64,000 nucleotides of DNA from Methylobacterium sp. GXS13 (GCF_001455965.1 NZ_LKKO01000047.1:124001-188000), one strand, 5' to 3'. Positions 36,194 to 45,732 are shown, numbered from the stretch's first letter. The notes: generated by a model not told the origin, from the letters alone. A program made the numbers and translations.

Positions 36194-37282
36194 GTGAGCG
36201 ACCTGACGTTCGACACCCACGCCCATCCCGCCCGCCGGACCAGTGCCGAGCGGGCCGCCCTGATGGAGAATCCGGGCTTCGGCAAGGTGTTCACCGACCA
36301 CATGGTGGTGGCGAAGTACTCGGCTGGCCGCGGCTGGCACGATGCGCGAATCCAGGCGCGCGAGGCCATCCCGCTCGATCCCGCCGCCGCGGTGCTGCAC
36401 TATGCGCAGGAGATCTTCGAGGGGCTCAAGGCCTATCGCACCGCCGATGGCGGCGCAGCCCTGTTCCGCCCCGATGCCAATGCCCGCCGCTTCCGGCTCT
36501 CGGCCGAGCGCATGGCGATGGCGCCGTTCCCCGAGGATGCCTTCGTCGAGGCCATGCACAAGCTCGTGCAGATCGACCGCGAGTGGATCCCCGACACGCC
36601 CGACGGCAGCCTGTATCTGCGCCCGTTCATGATCGCCAACGAGGCGTTCCTCGGCGTCAAGCCGGCCTCGGAATACCTGTTCATCACCATCGCGTCGGCG
36701 GTGGGCTCGTACTTCAAGGACCCGACCGGCACGGTCACGGTCTGGCTTTCCGAGCACTTCACCCGCGCGGCGCCGGGCGGCACCGGGGCCGCCAAGTGCG
36801 GCGGCAACTACGCGGCGAGTCTCGCCGCGCAGGCCGAGGCCACGCGCCAGGGCTGTGAGCAGGTTGTGTTTCTCGACGCGGCCGAGCGCCGCTACATCGA
36901 GGAGCTTGGTGGCATGAACGTCTTCTTCGTGTTCGAGGACGGTTCGCTGCAAACCCCGCCGCTCTCCGAAAGCATCCTGCCCGGCATCACCCGCGATTCG
37001 GTGATCACCCTGGCCCGGGAAGCCGGCCTCACCGTCAAGGAAGAACCCTACACGATCGACGCCTGGCGCGCCGACGTCCGCGCCGGCCGGCTCACCGAGG
37101 CCTTCGCGTGCGGGACTGCCGCGGTGATCACCCCGATCGGCACCGTGAAGGGCCGCGAGGACAACTTCACCATCGGCAACGCAGTGGCGGGCCCGGTGGC
37201 GCGTCGGCTGCGGGGCATGCTGGTGGATATCCAACGCGGCACGACCCAGGACTCGCACGGCTGGTTCCAGAAGGTCTTTTAG
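36194..37282 (+). CDS. ilvE: Branched-chain amino acid aminotransferase
   Basis: A PLP enzyme (fold type IV) that transaminates valine, leucine and isoleucine with 2-oxoglutarate. 362 residues, group II BCAT length. Features: GFGKVFTDHMV near the start, LHYAQEIFEGLKAYR, the PLP lysine in GAAKCGGNYAAS, EELGGMNVFFVFEDG, and LPGITRDSVITLAREAGL. GTG 36194 with GAGGA eight bases upstream gives the family N-terminus; ATG 36179 is in frame with a poorer ribosome site. The gene is alone between the ABC exporter and a repeat element. Confidence 0.93.
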   Translation: MSDLTFDTHAHPARRTSAERAALMENPGFGKVFTDHMVVAKYSAGRGWHDARIQAREAIPLDPAAAVLHYAQEIFEGLKAYRTADGGAALFRPDANARRFRLSAERMAMAPFPEDAFVEAMHKLVQIDREWIPDTPDGSLYLRPFMIANEAFLGVKPASEYLFITIASAVGSYFKDPTGTVTVWLSEHFTRAAPGGTGAAKCGGNYAASLAAQAEATRQGCEQVVFLDAAERRYIEELGGMNVFFVFEDGSLQTPPLSESILPGITRDSVITLAREAGLTVKEEPYTIDAWRADVRAGRLTEAFACGTAAVITPIGTVKGREDNFTIGNAVAGPVARRLRGMLVDIQRGTTQDSHGWFQKVF

Positions 37283-37346
37283 GGTTTTAGCGCGACGGAG
37301 AGCGGGGTCGGTTTGCCCTGTTCTCGCTCCGGATTGCCGCGCATCA

Positions 37347-37530
37347 CCCTCCCCCCCCCTCTGCGGGGGAGGGTGGCGCCCGAAGGGGAACGGGCCGGCA
37401 CGAGATCCTGCAAGAGGGGAGCGCCGCTTCCGGAAAGAACGCGCCAAAGGTGAAGTCCTGAACCGTCGCGCGGCCCCTCTCCCGACCCCTGCTGACGCAG
37501 GGGCCACCCTCCCCCGCAGAGGGGGGAGGG
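37347..37530. repeat. GC-rich inverted-repeat element, family B, copy 1
   Basis: The left arm contains CCTCTGCGGGGGAGGGTGGC, the right arm GCCACCCTCCCCCGCAGAGG followed by GGGGAGGGAG. Between them are CCCCTCTCCCGACCC and a middle with GGAAAGAACGCGCC and GTCCTGAACCGTCGCG. The same words in the same order occur at 42648-42822. The right end provides the ribosome-binding AGGGAG eight bases before the next start codon. The rest of 37283-37540 is non-coding. Confidence 0.75.
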
Positions 37531-37540
37531 AGACGCGCGG

Positions 37541-39328
37541 ATGACGGAAGCTGCAGCCAGCATTCCGGAAATGGCCGCCGGACCCTGGAATCCCGGCGTT
37601 CAGTCCGACCTGCCGAGCGCCTTCACGCCGCTGATCACCGTCTACCGGCCCGAGCACGTCGAGACGCCCGTGCGCGATGCGCTCGAGCTGAGCGACCTGT
37701 GCGGCCTGCCGGCCCGCCAGCTCACCCGGATCCGGCCCGGTCGCCTCGTCGTCCACGAGGTGCTGATCCGGGTCATGTCCGACCTGTCCGTGCCGGTGGG
37801 TGCGGTCTACGCCGATCTCGGGGTCAATTTCCGGTCGATCGTCTCCGCCATCCTGCGCGAAGGTGTCGAGCCCCGGCTCGGCGAGGTCGAAGCCGCCCTC
37901 GCGGTGGTTCGGGACGAGGCCGATACGGTGCTTCAGCGCGAGATCGCCGCGATCTTCGATGATCCGCCCTCCCCGCCGACACCGGAGCCCGGCTGGCTCG
38001 ACCGGCTGCTCGGACGACGTCGGCCAGCACCCAGCCCGTCACCACGGCAGGATCCCGCGAGCCGGGCGCTGGGCCATCTCAATGGCTGGCACCAGCGGGC
38101 GGTGCAGGCCGGCGATGGCCTGGAGATCGCCGCCTGCGAGGCCCTGCGCAACGTCGTGTCCGGGATCCTCGCCCGGCAGAACACCCTGATCCGCGATCCG
38201 GTGCTGCTGCGAAGCATCGCCGGGACCCTGGTCTCGAACGGCTACGGCAGCCGCCGCATCGGCGAGTTGATCGAGCCCTGGATCGCCGCCGTGGTCGAGG
38301 CCCGGGGCTACCGGCGACTCGCGCCGCAGGCCCATCCGGTGGTGATGAACGTGAAGGGCGCCTCCGCCTCCGGCAAGAGCACGATCCGCCCCTACCAGCT
38401 CGGGCTGGCCCGACGCCTCGGGATGGCTTGGTCCGACTTCGCGGTGATCACCCCGGACGTCTGGCGCAAGTTCCTGCTCGACTACGACAGCCTCGGCCCG
38501 GCGACCCGGTATGCCGGCACGCTCACGGGCTACGAGGTCGAGATGATCGACATGAAGCTCGACCGCTACGTCACCCGCAAGGCAGCCGAGCGGCGGATCT
38601 CGAACCTGCTGATCGACCGCTTCCGGTTCGACAGCTTCCAGGCCGAGGCCGGCTCGGATGGCGGCGGGCAGCTGCTGACCCGGTTCGGCGAACGGGTCTA
38701 CATGCAGTTCATGGTCACGCCGCCGGCCGACACGGTGGAGCGCGCCTACAAGCGCGGCGAACAGTTCGGCCGGTTCAAGGCGGTCGAGGACCTGCTGGCC
38801 CACAACGTCGAAGCCTATACCGGCATGCCGCGGCTGTTCTTCAACTGGGCCCTCGCCCGGGACAAGCAGGTCGTGTGCGAGTTCCTGGACAACAGCGTCC
38901 CGCAGGGGGAGCGCCCGCGGACTATCGCGTTCGGAGCCGGTGGCGTCCTGAACATCCTCGACGTGAAGGGGCTGATCGACATCGATCGCTTCCGCAAGGT
39001 CGACATCTTCGCCCGGAGTGCGGACGCCGTGTTCCGCGGGGTCGACCTCGCGGCCAGCGCCAACACGAGCTTTCTCTGCGCCTGCCTGCGCAGGATGGAC
39101 GCGGTCCGGTTCGCCCACGCCGAGACCGGGCGCGTGTTCCTGCGCCTCGATCGTGGTCGTGTCACCGGCCTCGACCGCCGGAACCTGGCGCAAGCCGGCA
39201 CCGATCCGGACTGGGACGCGGCCCGGGCGGTGATCGGTATTCCCGCCGACACGACCGGGATACCGAACCTCGATGAGACGCTTGTCCCAGCAAACGAGCC
39301 GACGCTCGGCACCTGGGGCCCGGCCTGA
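37541..39328 (+). CDS. P-loop protein of unknown function
   Basis: A 595-residue soluble protein. The N-terminal 270 residues are helical with no recognised family; a Pro-rich break lies near 146-172. A kinase-like P-loop, GASASGKST, lies at about 273-281, followed by ITPDVWRKFLLDYDSLG, NLLIDRFRFDSFQ and an Arg-rich stretch VERAYKRGEQFGRFKAVEDL, an outline that recalls zeta-toxin or polynucleotide-kinase type phosphotransferases. I cannot name it. ATG 37541 is supplied with its ribosome site by the end of a repeat element. It precedes oxlT by 156 bases on the same strand; no link to oxalate is evident. Confidence 0.75.
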   Translation: MTEAAASIPEMAAGPWNPGVQSDLPSAFTPLITVYRPEHVETPVRDALELSDLCGLPARQLTRIRPGRLVVHEVLIRVMSDLSVPVGAVYADLGVNFRSIVSAILREGVEPRLGEVEAALAVVRDEADTVLQREIAAIFDDPPSPPTPEPGWLDRLLGRRRPAPSPSPRQDPASRALGHLNGWHQRAVQAGDGLEIAACEALRNVVSGILARQNTLIRDPVLLRSIAGTLVSNGYGSRRIGELIEPWIAAVVEARGYRRLAPQAHPVVMNVKGASASGKSTIRPYQLGLARRLGMAWSDFAVITPDVWRKFLLDYDSLGPATRYAGTLTGYEVEMIDMKLDRYVTRKAAERRISNLLIDRFRFDSFQAEAGSDGGGQLLTRFGERVYMQFMVTPPADTVERAYKRGEQFGRFKAVEDLLAHNVEAYTGMPRLFFNWALARDKQVVCEFLDNSVPQGERPRTIAFGAGGVLNILDVKGLIDIDRFRKVDIFARSADAVFRGVDLAASANTSFLCACLRRMDAVRFAHAETGRVFLRLDRGRVTGLDRRNLAQAGTDPDWDAARAVIGIPADTTGIPNLDETLVPANEPTLGTWGPA

Positions 39329-39484
39329 CCGCACCTGTCGGATGGAACAATATTTCCTGCCCTGACAGCAACTCAATGCCGTATCGGACTGGTATATTGC
39401 ATGCCTGAGCCGAATATGCTTGATCAGGCCCGGACGCCAGACGCGCCAGCTCAAGGACGCGCCGCCCACCAGAGAGGCTCAGGG

Positions 39485-40771
39485 ATGGAACGCCAGGATT
39501 CGCCGTCGGCGAAATGGTGGCAGCTCGCCTTCGGGGTGATCTGCATGGCCATGATCGCCAACCTGCAATACGGCTGGACGCTGTTCGTCGATCCCATCGA
39601 TCAACGCTACCACTGGGGGCGGGCGGCGATCCAGCTCGCCTTCACGTTGTTCGTCGCCACCGAGACCTGGCTGGTGCCGGTGGAAGCCTGGTTCGTCGAT
39701 CGCTACGGCCCGAGCCTCGTGGTCGCGTTCGGCGGCGTGATGATCGCTCTGGCCTGGACGATCGACGCCTACGCGGACAGCCTCGCGCTCCTCTATCTCG
39801 GCGCAGTGGTGGGGGGTATCGGCGCCGGCTCGGTCTACGGGACATGCGTCGGCAACGCGCTGAAGTGGTTCCCCCACCGCCGCGGACTGGCCGCCGGCGC
39901 CACCGCCGCCGGCTTCGGCGCGGGCGCGGCGATCACGGTCGTGCCGATCGCCCGCACGATCGCCACCAGCGGCTACCAGGACGCCTTCCTGTATTTCGGC
40001 ATCGGCCAGGGCGTGGTGGTGCTCGCCCTCTCGTTCCTGCTGCGCAAGCCGACGACCATAGCCCCGATGCAGCGCAAGAGCCTGCGCCTGCCCCAGACGA
40101 AGGTCGACCGCAGCCCCCGCGAGGCGGTGCGGACGCCGGTCTTCTGGGTGATGTATGCGATGTTCGTCATGGTCGCGTCAGGCGGCCTGATGGCGGCGGC
40201 ACAGATCGCGCCGATCGCCCAGGATTTCCACGTGGCCGGCGTGCCTGTCAGCCTGTTCGGCCTTCAGATGGCAGCGCTGACCCTGGCGATCTCCCTCGAC
40301 CGGATCTTCGACGGCTTCGGCCGGCCGTTCTTCGGCTACGTCTCCGACCATATCGGCCGCGAGAACACCATGTTCATCGCCTTCTCGACCGCAGCCTTGG
40401 CGGTGATCGTGCTCCTGACTTACGGCCATCACCCGATGGTGTTCGTGTTCGCCACCGCCGTCTATTTCGGGGTCTTCGGCGAGATCTACTCGCTGTTCCC
40501 GGCGACCTGCGGGGACACGTTTGGCTCAAAATACGCCGCCAGCAACGCCGGCCTGCTCTACACCGCCAAGGGCACCGCCGCCTTCCTCGTGCCGTTCGCC
40601 AGCCTCCTGTCGGCGGCCTATGGCTGGTCGGCGGTGTTCTCGCTGATCATCGGGCTCAACGTCGCCGCCGCCGCGCTCGCGATCTTCCTGCTGCGGCCGC
40701 TGCGCGCACGCTATCTCGCCGAGGGCGAGCATCCCGCGGCGCTTGCCGCCCAACCGATCCGGGCGGTCTGA
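39485..40771 (+). CDS. oxlT: Oxalate/formate antiporter, MFS
   Basis: A 428-residue, 12-helix MFS protein of the OxlT family, likely exchanging oxalate for formate or importing oxalate across the inner membrane. K362 in LLYTAKGTAAFLVPF corresponds to the lysine that binds oxalate in Oxalobacter OxlT (Lys355), and LDRIFDGFGRPFFGYVSDHI includes the region of its partner arginine. ATG 39485 has AGGG just upstream; ATG 39401 would add a polar tail without a ribosome site. Next to oxc (91 bases), which supports the oxalate role. A TGGTAT word at 39390-39395 matches half of the dyad before the PAS-frc genes. Confidence 0.9.
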   Translation: MERQDSPSAKWWQLAFGVICMAMIANLQYGWTLFVDPIDQRYHWGRAAIQLAFTLFVATETWLVPVEAWFVDRYGPSLVVAFGGVMIALAWTIDAYADSLALLYLGAVVGGIGAGSVYGTCVGNALKWFPHRRGLAAGATAAGFGAGAAITVVPIARTIATSGYQDAFLYFGIGQGVVVLALSFLLRKPTTIAPMQRKSLRLPQTKVDRSPREAVRTPVFWVMYAMFVMVASGGLMAAAQIAPIAQDFHVAGVPVSLFGLQMAALTLAISLDRIFDGFGRPFFGYVSDHIGRENTMFIAFSTAALAVIVLLTYGHHPMVFVFATAVYFGVFGEIYSLFPATCGDTFGSKYAASNAGLLYTAKGTAAFLVPFASLLSAAYGWSAVFSLIIGLNVAAAALAIFLLRPLRARYLAEGEHPAALAAQPIRAV

Positions 40772-40862
40772 GCCGCCCGAGACCCGAACGAGATCGATGG
40801 CCCGGAGCCTGCACCGAGCCGCGACGCCAGTACCGAAACCGATGGTCGGGGAGATTTCGCGA

Positions 40863-42608
40863 ATGACCGCTCTGGCAAAGATCGTCCAAGCCGCACCCGA
40901 GATCCAGGCCGAGCCGGATCTCACCGACGGCTTCCACCTCGTCATCGACGCGCTGAAGCTCAACGGAATCGAGACGATCTACGGCGTCCCAGGCATCCCG
41001 ATCACCGATCTCGGCCGCATGGCGCAGGCGGCGGGCATGCGGGTCGTGTCGTTCCGGCACGAGCAGCATGCCGGCAATGCCGCGGCGATCGCGGGCTTCC
41101 TCACCAAGAAGCCGGGCATCTGCCTCACGGTCTCGGCGCCAGGCTTCCTGAACGGCCTCACTGCGCTGGCCAACGCCACCACCAATTGCTTCCCGATGAT
41201 CCTGATCTCGGGCTCGTCCGAGCGCGAGATCGTCGATCTCCAGCAGGGCGATTACGAGGAGATGGACCAGCTCGCCATCGCCAGGCCCCTGTGCAAGGCG
41301 GCCTTCCGGGTGCTGCACGCCGCCGATATCGGCATCGGCGTCGCCCGGGCGATCCGCGCGGCCTGCTCAGGCCGTCCCGGCGGCGTCTATCTCGACCTGC
41401 CGGCCAAGCTCTTTTCCCAGGTGATGGGGGCCGAGGCCGGCCGGACATCGCTGGTGAAGGTGATCGATCCGGCCCCGGCCCAGCGCCCCGCCCCCGACGC
41501 CATCGCCCGGGCCCTCGACGTGCTGAAATCCGCCCGCCGGCCGCTGATCGTGCTGGGCAAGGGCGCCGCCTACGCCCAGGCGGACGAGGCGATCCGCAGC
41601 CTCGTGGAGACCAGCGGCATCCCGTACGTGCCGATGAGCATGGCCAAGGGCCTGCTGCCCGACACGCACCCGCTCTCGGCCGGCGCCGCGCGTTCGACGG
41701 CGCTGAAGGATTCGGACGTGGTGCTGCTGATCGGCGCCCGGCTCAACTGGCTGCTGTCGCATGGCAAGGGCAAGAGCTGGGGCGAGCCCGGCTCGACCAA
41801 GTTCATCCAGATCGACATCGAGCCGCGCGAGATGGATTCGAACGTCGAGATCGTGGCCCCGGTGGTCGGCGACATCGCCTCCTGCGTCCAGGCGCTGCTC
41901 GACGGCATGGGTCAAGGCTGGCAGCAGCCCCCGGCCGACTGGATCGACACGCTCAAGACCAAGCGCGAGGCGAACATCGCCAAGATGGCGCCCAAGCTCA
42001 TGAGCAACGCCTCGCCCATGACCTTCCACGCGGCGCTCGGCGCCCTGCGGACCATCGTGAAGGAGCGGCCCGACGCGATTCTGGTCAACGAGGGCGCCAA
42101 CACCCTCGACCTCGCCCGGGGGATCATCGACATGTACCAGCCGCGCAAGCGCCTGGATGTCGGCACCTGGGGCATCATGGGCATCGGCATGGGCTTCGCG
42201 GTCGCCGCCGCGATCGAGACCGGCAAGCCGGTCCTGTGCGTGGAGGGTGACAGCGCCTTCGGCTTCTCGGGCATGGAGGTCGAGACGATCTGCCGGTACG
42301 GGCTGCCGATCTGCATCGTCGTGTTCAACAACAACGGCATCTATCGCGGTACCGATTCCGACCCGACCGGGCGCGACCCGGCCACCACGGTGTTCGTCAA
42401 GGATTCCCGCTACGACAAGATGATGGAGGCGTTCGGCGGCGACGGCTACCACGTCACCTCGCCGGACGAGCTGACCCGGGCGGTCAACGCTGCGATGGAT
42501 TCCGGCCGGCCGGCGCTGGTCAACGCAGTGATAGATCCCGCCGCCGGCAGCGAGAGCGGCAATATCGGCAGCCTCAACCCGCAGAGCGGGATCAAGAAGA
42601 AGGCGTGA
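40863..42608 (+). CDS. oxc: Oxalyl-CoA decarboxylase
   Basis: A ThDP-dependent enzyme that converts oxalyl-CoA to formyl-CoA and CO2 in the cytoplasm. 581 residues, slightly longer than the Oxalobacter enzyme. Landmarks: the cofactor-activating Glu in SFRHEQHAGNAAAIAGF, LTVSAPGFLNGLTALANAT, the ThDP motif GDSAFGFSGMEVETICRYG and FNNNGIYRG. ATG 40863 has GGGGAG upstream. It follows oxlT and, with frc at 45796-47046, completes oxalate catabolism; formyl-CoA can feed the formate and C1 pathways of a methylotroph. Confidence 0.97.
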   Translation: MTALAKIVQAAPEIQAEPDLTDGFHLVIDALKLNGIETIYGVPGIPITDLGRMAQAAGMRVVSFRHEQHAGNAAAIAGFLTKKPGICLTVSAPGFLNGLTALANATTNCFPMILISGSSEREIVDLQQGDYEEMDQLAIARPLCKAAFRVLHAADIGIGVARAIRAACSGRPGGVYLDLPAKLFSQVMGAEAGRTSLVKVIDPAPAQRPAPDAIARALDVLKSARRPLIVLGKGAAYAQADEAIRSLVETSGIPYVPMSMAKGLLPDTHPLSAGAARSTALKDSDVVLLIGARLNWLLSHGKGKSWGEPGSTKFIQIDIEPREMDSNVEIVAPVVGDIASCVQALLDGMGQGWQQPPADWIDTLKTKREANIAKMAPKLMSNASPMTFHAALGALRTIVKERPDAILVNEGANTLDLARGIIDMYQPRKRLDVGTWGIMGIGMGFAVAAAIETGKPVLCVEGDSAFGFSGMEVETICRYGLPICIVVFNNNGIYRGTDSDPTGRDPATTVFVKDSRYDKMMEAFGGDGYHVTSPDELTRAVNAAMDSGRPALVNAVIDPAAGSESGNIGSLNPQSGIKKKA

Positions 42609-42647
42609 GGTGGGCGGGACAGGGTCCCTCTCAAGGACACGGGCGTC

Positions 42648-42822
42648 TCTCTCCCCCCTCTGCGGGGGAGGGTGGGCCGGCCGTCAGGCCGGGTCGGGAG
42701 AGGGGAACCCGGGTTCAGGAAAGGGCGCGACCGGCATGACGGGCGACGCCCTGTCCTGCATCGTCGCTCCCCTCTCCCGACCCGCTTCGCGGGCGACCCT
42801 CCCCCGCAGAGGGGGGAGGGAT
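42648..42822. repeat. GC-rich inverted-repeat element, family B, copy 2
   Basis: The left arm reads CTCTCCCCCCTCTGCGGGGG then GGTCGGGAGAGGGG; the right arm reads CCCCTCTCCCGACCC then CCCTCCCCCGCAGAGGGGGG. The middle has GGAAAGGGCGCGACC and GTCCTGCATCGTCGC, matching copy 1 at 37347-37530. It follows the oxc stop and may also act as a transcript end. The remaining DNA up to 42962 is non-coding and slightly AT-richer near 42860. Confidence 0.75.
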
Positions 42823-42962
42823 ATGCGGGTGGGCCGGGCCATAGCGCTCATCTGTCGGCAAAGTAATGTTTTTAGCCTGCACATGAGAAACGACCGCCCG
42901 CCCCTCCCCGTGGCCCGCCTCGTGCTAAGCTTCGGCGATACTCACCGCAAAGGTGCGCCGAC

Positions 42963-44534
42963 ATGCTGACCAGACGATCCTTCGTGGCCCTGTCGGGTGC
43001 TGCGCTCGCCGCCCCGGCGCTCGCGCAGGGCGCGTCCTCGCGTGTGCTCAAGTTCATCCCGCAGGCCGACCTGACGGTGCTAGACCCGATCTGGACGACC
43101 GCCTACGTCACCCGCAACCACGGGCTCGCGGTGTTCGACACCCTGTACGGGACCGACGCCAGCTACGCCGCGCAGCCGCAGATGGTCGCCGGCCACGTCG
43201 TCGAGGAGGACGGCAAGCTGTGGCGCATGACGCTGCGGCCGGGGCTGGTCTTCCACGACGGCACGCCGGTGCTCGCCCGCGACTGCGTCGCCAGCATCGG
43301 CCGCTGGGCCAAGCGCGACCCGATGGGTCAGACGCTGATGGCCTACACGGATGAGCTCTCAGCCCCCGACGACCGAACCATTCAGTTCCGCCTGAAAAAG
43401 CCCTTCCCGCTCCTGCCGGACGCGCTGGGCAAGGTCGGCTCGCCGATCTGCGCGATCATGCCGGAGCGGCTCGCCAAGACCGATGCGTTCACGCAAGTCA
43501 CCGAGATGGTCGGCAGCGGCCCGTTCCGGTTCAAGGCCGACGAGCGGATGGTCGGCGCCCGGGTCGTCTACGAGCGCTTCGACAAGTACGTCCCGCGCGA
43601 GGGCGGCGAGCCGCAATGGACCTCGGGCCCCAAGCGCGCCTTCCTCGACCGGGTCGAGTGGCACGTCATCCCCGATCAGGCCACCGCCGCCTCGGCGATG
43701 CAGACCGGCGAGATGGATTGGTGGGAGCAGCCGCCCGCCGACCTCGTGCCGACGCTCGGCAGCCTGAAGACGTCGATCAAAGACCCGACCGGACTGATCG
43801 GCTGCCTGCGGATGAACCAGCTGCTGCCGCCCTTCGACAACCCGGCGATCCGGCAGGTGCTGCTCAAGGTGGTCGATCAGACCGACTTCATGCAGGCGGT
43901 GACCGGCGACGACCCAAAGCTGCGGCACGTGCCGACCGGCTTCTTCTGCCCCGGCCTGCCGATGGCGAGCGAGGCCGGCCTCGACGTCCTGACAAGCAAG
44001 CGCGACTTCGATGCTGCCAAGAAGGCGTTGGCCGCCGCCGGCTACAAGGGCGAGAAGGTTGTGCTGATGGGCGCCTCCGACTTCCCAAGCCTGAAGGCCC
44101 TGGCCGACGTGGCGGCCGACATGCTGACCCGCGCCGGGTTCAACGTCGACTATCAGGTCATGGATTGGGGCTCGGTGGTCCAGCGGCGGGCTAAGCGCGA
44201 TCCGATCGCCCAGGGGGGCTGGAGCATCTTCTGCACCTTCTGGGCCGGGCTCGACCAGGCCAATCCGGCGGTCAGCGCGTTCCTGCGGGGAACCGGGCCC
44301 GATGCGCCGGTGGGCTGGCCGACGAGCCCGAAGCTCGAGGCGCTGCGCCAGGAGTGGCTCGACGCGCCCGACACCGCAGAACGCAAGACGCTGGCGGACG
44401 CCATGCAGAAACAGGCCTTCGCGGACGTGCCCTACCTGCCGCTCGGGCAGTACTTCAACCAGACCTCGTACAAGCCCTCGGTGACCGGGGTGCTCAACGG
44501 CGTACCGGTGTTCTGGAACGTCAAGAAGAGCTGA
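42963..44534 (+). CDS. ABC transporter substrate-binding protein, family 5 (dipeptide/oligopeptide type), Tat-type signal
   Basis: A 523-residue periplasmic binding protein. The N-terminus MLTRRSFVALSGAALAAPA is a likely Tat signal (twin arginine). The mature part has the SBP_bac_5 order: LKFIPQADLTVLDPIWTTAY, WRMTLRPGLVFHDGTPV, MVGSGPFRFKADE, RMNQLLPPFDNPAIRQVLLK and GWSIFCTFWAGLDQANP. Family members bind peptides, nickel or other solutes; the ligand is not evident. No permease or ATPase gene is adjacent, so it is an orphan component. It lies between oxc and frc but is not obviously part of oxalate metabolism. Confidence 0.88.
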   Translation: MLTRRSFVALSGAALAAPALAQGASSRVLKFIPQADLTVLDPIWTTAYVTRNHGLAVFDTLYGTDASYAAQPQMVAGHVVEEDGKLWRMTLRPGLVFHDGTPVLARDCVASIGRWAKRDPMGQTLMAYTDELSAPDDRTIQFRLKKPFPLLPDALGKVGSPICAIMPERLAKTDAFTQVTEMVGSGPFRFKADERMVGARVVYERFDKYVPREGGEPQWTSGPKRAFLDRVEWHVIPDQATAASAMQTGEMDWWEQPPADLVPTLGSLKTSIKDPTGLIGCLRMNQLLPPFDNPAIRQVLLKVVDQTDFMQAVTGDDPKLRHVPTGFFCPGLPMASEAGLDVLTSKRDFDAAKKALAAAGYKGEKVVLMGASDFPSLKALADVAADMLTRAGFNVDYQVMDWGSVVQRRAKRDPIAQGGWSIFCTFWAGLDQANPAVSAFLRGTGPDAPVGWPTSPKLEALRQEWLDAPDTAERKTLADAMQKQAFADVPYLPLGQYFNQTSYKPSVTGVLNGVPVFWNVKKS

Positions 44535-44543
44535 ACCGAACCC

Positions 44544-45713
44544 TCAGGCAGGCATGGTTTCCGACCGCGTGCCTGCTCGCTCGGCGCTGCCGGCATCGGC
44601 CATCAGCGCCGGGATCAGATCGGTCTGCGAGACGATCCCAACGAGGCGGCCGTCCGGGTCGACGACCGGCAGGTGGTGTAGGGCTGCCTCCGACATCCGC
44701 AGCACCAGCTCAGCCAGAGGCGTGTCCGGGGTGACAGGTTCGACCGCCGTCATGATGTCGGCGACGCAGCCATGGGGCGCCCGCCCGCGCTCCACGGTCA
44801 GCCGCAAGCGGCGGCCAAAGCCGAGCCGCGGGCCGCTCCGGTCCCAGGCGGCCTTGTCGAGCAGATCGGTCTGCGTGACGATCCCGAGCACCCGGGCGCG
44901 CTCGTCCGTGACCGGCAGGGCCTTGATCCGGTGGCGGCGCAGCAGCCGCAAAGCCTCCGCCAGAGAATCGTGGGGCGCGAGCCCGATCACGTCCCGGGAC
45001 ATGATCGACGCGCAGGTGGTCTGCCCCGGGCGACGTCCGTAGACGCGCATCTGCACGCGCCGCAGAATCTGCTCCAGATCGCTGCGGTCGACATCGAGCA
45101 GCTGGTCGAAATCTTCCAGCGCGGCGTCCAGATCGGAGGTCAGGAAGCCGAGTCGGTCGGCCGGGGCCGGGTCGTCGGTGCGCGGGCCGGCTGGGCGCAG
45201 ATGCGGATAGGCGCGGCCCGTGAGATTGTTGAACAGCAGGGCCGCACTCAGCAGCAGCAGCGAATTGGCCGCCACCGGCCAGAGCACGAAGCCGTAGCCG
45301 AGCTCCCGGATCGCCGGGCCGCCCAGAACCGCCGTGAGCGCCACTGCCCCGCTCGGCGGATGTAGGCAGCGCAGGGCCATCATCAGGGCGATCGCCAACC
45401 CGATGGCCACGGACGCCGCCGCGAACGGGTCCGGCACCCAGATCGCGGCCGTGACGCCGATCCGGGCGGCGACGAGATTGCCGCCGAGGATCGACCAGGG
45501 CTGTGCCAAGGGACTGGCCGGCACCGCGAAGAGCAGCACCGCCGAAGCGCCCATCGGGGCGATCAGGACCGGGGCCGCCTCGGGCCCGATCGCGGCGCGG
45601 CAGACCAGGCCGGTGGCGAGGACCCCGAGCAGCGCGCCGCCGGCCGAACACAGACGCTCACGCGTGCTGACCGGCGTCAGCTCGGGAAGGAGGCGGCTGA
45701 GCAAGGAACGCAT
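44544..45713 (-). CDS. HPP family membrane protein with tandem CBS domains
   Basis: 389 residues. The HPP domain (about 20-165) has four to five membrane helices and the hallmark RCLHPPSGAVALTAVLGGP; HPP proteins are linked to nitrite transport in plants and cyanobacteria. Two CBS domains follow at about 235-295 (SIMSRDVIGLAPHDSLAEAL) and 318-375 (DIMTAVEPVTPDTPLAELVL), which usually sense adenine nucleotides. Function in bacteria is poorly known. It follows frc on the same strand, separated by a hairpin, so independent transcription is likely. Confidence 0.88.
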   Translation of the reverse strand: MRSLLSRLLPELTPVSTRERLCSAGGALLGVLATGLVCRAAIGPEAAPVLIAPMGASAVLLFAVPASPLAQPWSILGGNLVAARIGVTAAIWVPDPFAAASVAIGLAIALMMALRCLHPPSGAVALTAVLGGPAIRELGYGFVLWPVAANSLLLLSAALLFNNLTGRAYPHLRPAGPRTDDPAPADRLGFLTSDLDAALEDFDQLLDVDRSDLEQILRRVQMRVYGRRPGQTTCASIMSRDVIGLAPHDSLAEALRLLRRHRIKALPVTDERARVLGIVTQTDLLDKAAWDRSGPRLGFGRRLRLTVERGRAPHGCVADIMTAVEPVTPDTPLAELVLRMSEAALHHLPVVDPDGRLVGIVSQTDLIPALMADAGSAERAGTRSETMPA

Positions 45714-45732
45714 CGGGTCCGGATCCCGCGGA

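Noticed and set aside
12158..42822. The regularly recurring GC-rich words considered as a CRISPR array
   Set aside because: Copies are kilobases apart, palindromic and of two types, with no regular spacers and no cas genes.
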